From: an uncultured Spirochaetia bacterium
GTDB taxonomy: Bacteria; Spirochaetota; Spirochaetia; SZUA-6; Bin103
Reading direction: 5' to 3'
Assembly: GCA_958296075.1 (NCBI GenBank)
Contig: CATQHW010000003.1
Location: forward strand, 310,001 to 374,000
DNA: 64,000 nt
How positions within the stretch are numbered: the stretch's first letter is position 1; every line of letters begins with the position of its first letter. Below, in pieces: positions 57,104 to 64,000 of the stretch. Below the pieces are notes generated by a model. It was given only the letters and a program-made list of their open reading frames with translations. It was not told the DNA's origin and made no database searches. A program made the translations under genes and the position numbers.

Positions 57104-57450
57104 GAAAGTCAACAGTACCGTCGAACAAACCGGCGAGCGGCTTTGGCGAAAGCCGTGGCAGGAGGGTGAGGAGAAACCGGCCATCAGAACGGAAGTTCCT
57201 CTGTATTTCATTACCCTAAAGATAACTGTGTGCTGTGGTCGATCCGGTTTCAGTATCCCGCTCGGACGATGGTTTCGATACATGCTGAGAGCCTCCGTCT
57301 TGCCCTTTCTACTCAGGAGTTATGGACAAGTTATCAACGATAGGACCGAGTTCAGTGTAGCGGACCGTCGAGAGAGGTGCAACCGCGCGCGTCAGAGCCC
57401 GTCAGAGGCCGCCGGCCGCCGGAGCGGCGGTCTGGATGGCCGGTGACCGG
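57104..57450. other. dnaA-parB intergenic region, likely origin
   Basis: About 350 bp between dnaA and parB. The part 57180-57260 is AT-rich for this genome. TTATGGACA (57320-57328) and TTATCAACG (57331-57339) form a tandem pair 11 bp apart, each with two mismatches from the DnaA-box consensus, reminiscent of classical origin boxes. Together with the perfect box at 57095, this region is a plausible replication origin (oriC). It also must contain the dnaA promoter. Confidence 0.5.
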
Positions 57451-58389
57451 TCAGATCGGCGCGAACGGATCGGCGTCGGCGGCCGGGACGCCGGTGATGC
57501 GTTCGCGGATGCGTTCCAGGTCGTCGGTCGAGTAGTAGCTGACCGTGATCCGGCCGCGGCGCGCCGAGCCGCGGACGTCGACCTTGGTACCCAGGGCTTC
57601 GATCAGGCGCTGCTGTAGGGCGGCCAACTCCGGGTCGATGGGGGGCGCGACCCGGGAGCCCGAGGGAGCGTCGCGGTCACCGGTGGCCGGGGGCGCGGAA
57701 TCGTGGTGATGGGCCGCCGCCTCGGTCGCGCGCACGGAGAGTCCTTCAGCCGCGATACGGTCGAACAGCGCGCTGCGGGCCGAGTCGCCAGGAACGGCCA
57801 GCAGCGCCCGGGCGTGTCCGGCGGTGATCTCGCCGTGCTCGACGGCGTTCAGCATGTCGTCGGGCAGTTTCAGTAAGCGCAGGGCATTGGTCACGGCGAC
57901 GCGGCTCTTGCCGACGCGCTGCGCGACCTGATCCTGCGTGTGGCCGCCGAGCTCCATGAGCCGCCGGTAGCCGCGAGCCTCCTCGACCGGATTGAGATCG
58001 GAGCGCTGCAGGTTCTCGACGAGCGCCAACTCCAGGTGCTCGGTTCCCGTGGTCGTTCGTATCACGGCCGGGATGGTCGACAGGCCGGCGAGACGGGCGG
58101 CGCGGAAGCGCCGCTCGCCGGCGATGATGCGGTAGCCGTCGCCGGCGGGTTGCACCACCACCGGCAGCAGCACGCCGTGCGTGGCGATGGAATCGGCAAG
58201 CTCCTTGATCTGCTCGTCGTTGAACCGGCGGCGCGGTTGGTCGGGGTTGGGAGAGATCGCGTCGATCGGCAGTTCACTCGGCTGCTCCGGCGCGCTGCTG
58301 TCGCCGAGCACCGCGTCTACGCCGCGGCCGAGCATGTCCTCTACGCGGCGGCCGAGGGCGGGTCGTTGCGTGCGCGGTCGTTTAGACAC
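57451..58389 (-). CDS. parB: Chromosome-partitioning protein ParB
   Basis: A 312-residue ParB/Spo0J from GTG 58389, which overlaps the parA stop by 8 bp. It has the CTP-binding box with GYRIIAGERRFRAARLAG, the preceding PNPDQPRRRFND and VENLQRSDLNPVEEARGYRR, and the helix-turn-helix HTQDQVAQRVGKSRVAVTNA. The C-terminal dimerisation domain includes RLIEALGTKVDVRGSARRGR. It loads on the parS site located 0.8 kb upstream and spreads along DNA. Confidence 0.95.
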   Translation of the reverse strand: MSKRPRTQRPALGRRVEDMLGRGVDAVLGDSSAPEQPSELPIDAISPNPDQPRRRFNDEQIKELADSIATHGVLLPVVVQPAGDGYRIIAGERRFRAARLAGLSTIPAVIRTTTGTEHLELALVENLQRSDLNPVEEARGYRRLMELGGHTQDQVAQRVGKSRVAVTNALRLLKLPDDMLNAVEHGEITAGHARALLAVPGDSARSALFDRIAAEGLSVRATEAAAHHHDSAPPATGDRDAPSGSRVAPPIDPELAALQQRLIEALGTKVDVRGSARRGRITVSYYSTDDLERIRERITGVPAADADPFAPI

Positions 58390-59134
58390 GGGCGACGAAC
58401 TCCTCGGCAAGCTGTCGATAGCTCCGGGCGCCGATGCTCGACGGATCGTACTCGCAGATCGGCAGCGCGTGGGACGGCGCCTCCGCCAAGCGGACGTTGC
58501 GCGGGATCACGGTGCGGAACACCCGGTCCCGGAAGTAGCCGGTCACTTCCCGTACTACCTCATGGGTCAAGCGGGTGCGGCCGTCATACATGGTGAAGAC
58601 GATGCCGCTGACGCTCAGCTTGCGGTTGTGGCGGCGCTGTACGCTCTCGATCGTGCGAAGCAGCATGGTCAGCCCTTCCAAGGCGAGATACTCGCACTGC
58701 AAGGGGATGACCACGTGGGTGGCGGCTACCAGGGCGTTGATCGTCAGCAGCCCCAGCGACGGCGGGCAGTCGATCAGAACGTCGTCGAACGGTGTGGTGG
58801 CGCCTTTCAACACCCGTTTCAGGTACGCCTCGCGGCCGTGCACGTTGGCGAGCTCGACCGACGCGCCGCTCAGTTCAATGCCGCCGGGGGCGATCGACAG
58901 TCCGGGGATGGAGGTCGGCACGATCACGTCCGACATGTCGGCGGCGCCGATCACGGCCTGATAGATCGACGGGGAGCCGGCCAAGCCCACGCTGCTGGTG
59001 GCGTTTGCCTGCGGATCGAAGTCGACCATCAGCACGCGGCGGCCGGCGAGCGCAAGGTAGGCGCCCAGGTTGACCGCCGTGGTGGTCTTACCGACCCCGC
59101 CCTTCTGGTTGGCAAAGGCGAAACGACGGCCCAT
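58382..59134 (-). CDS. parA: Chromosome-partitioning ATPase ParA
   Basis: A 250-residue Soj/ParA starting at ATG 59134. The deviant Walker A is FANQKGGVGKTTTAVNLGAY, the A' motif is VLMVDFDPQANAT and Walker B is DVLIDCPPSLGLLTINAL. It lacks the N-terminal HTH seen in plasmid type Ia ParA, as expected for a chromosomal protein. It moves the ParB-parS complex. Confidence 0.95.
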   Translation of the reverse strand: MGRRFAFANQKGGVGKTTTAVNLGAYLALAGRRVLMVDFDPQANATSSVGLAGSPSIYQAVIGAADMSDVIVPTSIPGLSIAPGGIELSGASVELANVHGREAYLKRVLKGATTPFDDVLIDCPPSLGLLTINALVAATHVVIPLQCEYLALEGLTMLLRTIESVQRRHNRKLSVSGIVFTMYDGRTRLTHEVVREVTGYFRDRVFRTVIPRNVRLAEAPSHALPICEYDPSSIGARSYRQLAEEFVARV

Positions 59135-59212
59135 ACGGCGTGGCAAGCATAACCGCGGAGTGGCGGCTCAGGCAACCGGCCGCAGCGGCGACGTGCGCCG
59201 CCCGGCCGTGCA

Positions 59213-59228
59213 TGTTTCACGTGAAACA
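59213..59228. promoter_or_regulatory. parS centromere site
   Basis: TGTTTCACGTGAAACA, a perfect 16-bp palindrome identical to the universal parS consensus bound by ParB/Spo0J. It is located 79 bp upstream of the parA start. No second perfect copy was seen in the window. Confidence 0.97.
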
Positions 59229-59392
59229 CCCGTCTGCGGCCGACCGGCGAACCGGGCCGAGCAGTGAGCGTGAGGCGCAGGGAGCCTGGAGGCTACCAGC
59301 GACCGACCCTTGCGCAAGCAGATCATCGACGCGCCGGCCGGCGGCAAGTTTCGGAGGTGCCCGTCTTCCGTTACGATCGAGGCACCGGCGCC

Positions 59393-60238
59393 ATGGAGGA
59401 GGAGAGCGGAGCGCGATCGGCGGAGCCCCGTCGCCAGCAGCTCAACGTCTATGCGCCCACCAGCCTCGACATCTGGGTGAACGAGCCCCGGATCGCGGCC
59501 GAGCGCACGGCGCCGGCCAACCTCCTGCGCCTGTGGTTTCCAGAGTCGATCATGGCGTATGACGCGGCCGGCAACGTGCTGTGGGAGCATACGTTCGAAT
59601 GCCGCAGTGCCTGCTGGCGGTACGTGAACGAGTCGATAGGCGACATGAAGGGCGGGCGGGCGATCCGCAAGACCCTGCGGAGCGTCGAGACCGTCGACGG
59701 ACTGGCGCTCATCGCCTGCAGCGTGCGCTGGCGGGGAGCCGACATCGATCTCGACCTGACGATCACCAACGTCGGAACGATGGGATGGGCGCGCGTGGTC
59801 ACCAGCATCTGCCTGCAGCGTCCGGCGGCGCCCGACTACCTGGATGCGGACGACACCCGGACCTGGCTCTGCAGCGACGAGGGGTTCGTGGCCGCGTCCG
59901 AGCTCGCCTTTCCGCCGCGCCGCGACTCGCTGTACGCCTGGGTCGGCAAGGAGCTGCCGATGCGGAGCGGGGCCAAGCGACGGCTGGCGGCGCCGCCCGT
60001 GTTTGCCGTGTCCCGCGACGGGCGCTTCGTGCTCGGCTATGCATGGCGGCAGGCGCGGCGGCTCTTTCTGGGCGCCGGGCGAGCCCGGTGCCTCCACTCC
60101 GACTCCGAGTTCGGGGCGTTCGAGCCGCAGCGCCAACTCCGACGGCAGGGGATCCTGTTCGTGTACGAGGGTACGCTGGAGGACGCCTACGGCCGCTACC
60201 GCGCGTGGAACGACGAATTGGCGGCGGCCGAAGCGTGA
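59393..60238 (+). CDS. Protein of unknown function next to parS
   Basis: About 281 residues from ATG 59393 (a GTG at 59357 would add 12). It is soluble, rich in Trp and Arg, with beta-type sequence (LNVYAPTSLDIWVNEP, LWEHTFECRSACWRYVNESI, VRWRGADIDLDLTITNVGTM). No signal peptide, membrane helix or catalytic motif was recognised; a galactose-mutarotase-like beta-sandwich could be imagined but is not shown. It is transcribed divergently from parA and follows the parS site. Confidence 0.55.
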   Translation: MEEESGARSAEPRRQQLNVYAPTSLDIWVNEPRIAAERTAPANLLRLWFPESIMAYDAAGNVLWEHTFECRSACWRYVNESIGDMKGGRAIRKTLRSVETVDGLALIACSVRWRGADIDLDLTITNVGTMGWARVVTSICLQRPAAPDYLDADDTRTWLCSDEGFVAASELAFPPRRDSLYAWVGKELPMRSGAKRRLAAPPVFAVSRDGRFVLGYAWRQARRLFLGAGRARCLHSDSEFGAFEPQRQLRRQGILFVYEGTLEDAYGRYRAWNDELAAAEA

Positions 60239-60370
60239 GCCCCGTCGTCTCCCGGCTTTGCCGAAGGGCGCGCGCATCGGCGTCGTGCCGGCCCGCGCCA
60301 ACCGCCGCGACGGCAACCTGTACACGGCGATCGGAATCCTCCTACACTCGGGTCCCATTCATATGGACGA

Positions 60371-60510
60371 CTATGTTCGCCACAAAGCGGCGTAGCCTTT
60401 GCCGTTGGCAACGAGCTGATCATGGGAACCTAATCTCTGTAACTCGTCCGTTTGCCATCTCTATAATGCGATCCCGCGAGGGCCTGTTGGTCTCGAATGG
60501 CCGCTTCTTA
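60371..60510 (-). pseudogene. C-terminal remnant of an ABC exporter
   Basis: On the minus strand, ELQRLGSHDQLVANGKGYAA followed by LWRT and a stop exactly matches the end of an MsbA-type exporter ATPase (G-SHDELL-x-x-G-x-YAALW). A frame shift upstream joins it to DRIIEMANGRVTE, the strand just before. Everything further upstream is lost. This is a relic of a deleted transporter gene. Confidence 0.6.
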
Positions 60511-60604
60511 GGCTGCCGGAATCCCGACGAGCGGCCCCCACAACGACCAGCCGCGCCACGAGATAGACGGCGCGTCATTTCGACGCGCTCGCCACAAGAG
60601 AGCG

Positions 60605-63053
<2,449 letters not shown>

Positions 63054-64000
63054 GTATCTCACATAATCTCGCCGCTGGATTCCCGGAATAAATCGCGCTG
63101 AGAGATTGGGGATTTCGCTGATAATCCCGTCAGGTGAATGAGCGTGAGAAGGTGAGCGTCAGACAGCAGGGCGACGGCATCACCGAGGCGGTGTTGCGGG
63201 CGCCGCCGTGCTGGCGAGCGACCAGGATCAAGCCGGCAGCGCGGGTAAGGCGGCACGGGCCAGCGTGAGCGGGTGGTCACGGTGGCAGTCGCTGCCCGCA
63301 GCGATCAGGGACGCAGTTCGTCGAGGGCGGTCTGCAGGTGCTCGGCGGTGACGCTGTGGGCGTTGCCGAGGGCGCACGCCGAGAGGGCGTAATGGGCGAT
63401 GCGGCGGTTGATCTGTCGTGGCAGGCCGCGGGAGGCGTGGAACAACGCCTCTGCGGCGGGCGGCTCGAACAGCGGCAGCTCGCAGCCGGCCAGCTGCAGG
63501 TGGTGCGCGAGGTAGGCGTCGAGTTCGGCGCGCAGCAGGCCGCCGAGATGGTGGCGCACGACCAGGCGCTGGCTGAGCGATTCGTGGACCGCCATGGAGA
63601 GCCGGCGGCGCAACTCGGTGAGGCCGACCAGCAGCAGGCACAGGCGATGTTCGGAGTCCATGGTGTAGTTGGTCAGCAGACGCAGATCGTGGAGCACGTC
63701 GGTGCGCAGGAACTGCGCCTCGTCGATGATGAGCACCGGCAGCAGCCTGGCTTCCTGGACTTGGCGGGTGATCTCCGAGCGGATGGCGCGGTAGGCGGCG
63801 GCGCGGGAGCGTTCGGCGGGGAGGCCGAGTTCCCAGGCGATCGACTTGTACATGTCCATGACGTTGCCGGTGGTCAGCGAGACGTAGAGCACCCGGTAGA
63901 GACCGGGATGGAGGTTGGCGGTCACGGCGCGGCAGACCGTGGTCTTGCCGCAGCCGACCTCGCCGGTGAGCAGGCCGATGGCGCGCAGTTCAAGCAGATG
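63054..64000 (-). mobile_element. Second mobile element, entering from the right edge
   Basis: The boundary falls where istB homology stops (TGTTGTATCTCACATAATCTC at about 63049). The next 250 bp are non-coding, as at a transposon end, and include near-repeats such as GATTGGGGATTT and GATAATCCCG. Its AAA helper gene follows on the minus strand and runs off the window, where the transposase is expected. Confidence 0.55.
63305..64000 (-). CDS. AAA ATPase transposition helper (TniB/ExeA-like), 5' end outside window
   Basis: At least 232 residues. Walker A GEVGCGKTTVCRAV lies within the first residues of the visible part, then YRVLYVSLTTGNVMDMYKSI, Walker B in LPVLIIDEAQFLRTDVLHDL, sensor-like LCLLLVGLTELRRRLSM and an arginine-rich lid (LSQRLVVRHHLGGLL, RGLPRQINRRIAHYALSACA). 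Such ATPases accompany DDE transposases of the Tn7/IS481-like type with ExeA-family partners. The start codon lies beyond base 64000. Confidence 0.8.
   Translation of the reverse strand, partial: HLLELRAIGLLTGEVGCGKTTVCRAVTANLHPGLYRVLYVSLTTGNVMDMYKSIAWELGLPAERSRAAAYRAIRSEITRQVQEARLLPVLIIDEAQFLRTDVLHDLRLLTNYTMDSEHRLCLLLVGLTELRRRLSMAVHESLSQRLVVRHHLGGLLRAELDAYLAHHLQLAGCELPLFEPPAAEALFHASRGLPRQINRRIAHYALSACALGNAHSVTAEHLQTALDELRP

Overview
The window is high-GC, gene-dense bacterial chromosome that includes the replication-origin neighbourhood. It carries dnaA, dnaN, recF, a dciA-type DUF721 gene, rpmH, rnpA, yidD, yidC, jag, parA and parB, with one perfect parS site. A long periplasmic domain in YidC, a lipobox protein and phosphate-uptake genes with a periplasmic PstS suggest a diderm. 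A sigma-like regulator next to rdgB-radA, a TraB-family gene beside radA-jag-yidC, a class Ic ribonucleotide reductase and an IleRS2-type IleS fit a GC-rich spirochaete-like lineage. That placement is inference from gene content remembered for such groups, not something the sequence proves.

Layout. 1-3.1 kb: an MFS transporter cut by the window edge, a decayed IS630-type transposase and a decayed DUF3226-type gene. 3.1-16.3 kb: a metabolic and repair block (SelA-like PLP enzyme, SirB1-like protein, RecD2 helicase, aldo/keto reductase, YpdA-like reductase, MutY-like glycosylase, nrdA-nrdB, CHAD protein, a Uma2 remnant, EamA permease). 16.3-18.3 kb: an AAA ATPase with an RloB-type partner that has lost its normal start codon. 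18.4-23.4 kb: Ppx/GppA, a ROK kinase, and a DNA N6-adenine methyltransferase next to a likely endonuclease. 23.5-33.4 kb: phosphate metabolism, with ppk convergent to a pstS-pstC-pstA-pstB-lipoprotein-phoU operon that has a tandem 11-bp repeat upstream. 33.6-38.8 kb: mutM, a PhyH-family dioxygenase and ileS. 38.9-39.7 kb: two small unknown genes and tRNA-Leu(GAG). 39.9-46.1 kb: argF, an M24 peptidase, a DHH phosphoesterase, a sigma-like regulator, rdgB and radA, several with overlapping start and stop codons. 46.1-59.2 kb: a 13-kb block all on the minus strand, parA-parB-dnaA-dnaN-recF-dciA-(fibronectin-III array gene)-rpmH-rnpA-yidD-yidC-jag-traB. 59.2-60.2 kb: parS and an unrecognised gene. 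60.3-64 kb: a graveyard of truncated genes (ABC exporter tail, PD-(D/E)XK nuclease tail) and nested mobile elements (a truncated IS21-type istA/istB, then another element with an AAA transposition helper).

How the genes work together. Ppk, Ppx/GppA, PhoU and Pst form a phosphate and polyphosphate module. MutM, MutY-like, RdgB, RecD2, RadA and RecF cover oxidised-base repair, nucleotide-pool cleaning and recombination. NrdAB supplies deoxynucleotides. The ParABS and DnaA/DnaN/DciA genes place the chromosome origin here. The most notable items are the class Ic NrdB, the RloA/RloB-like pair with a destroyed start codon, the new-looking two-repeat lipoprotein inside the pst operon, the membrane protein with near-identical 342-bp FN3 repeats inserted into the origin cluster, and the co-directional arrangement of that cluster.
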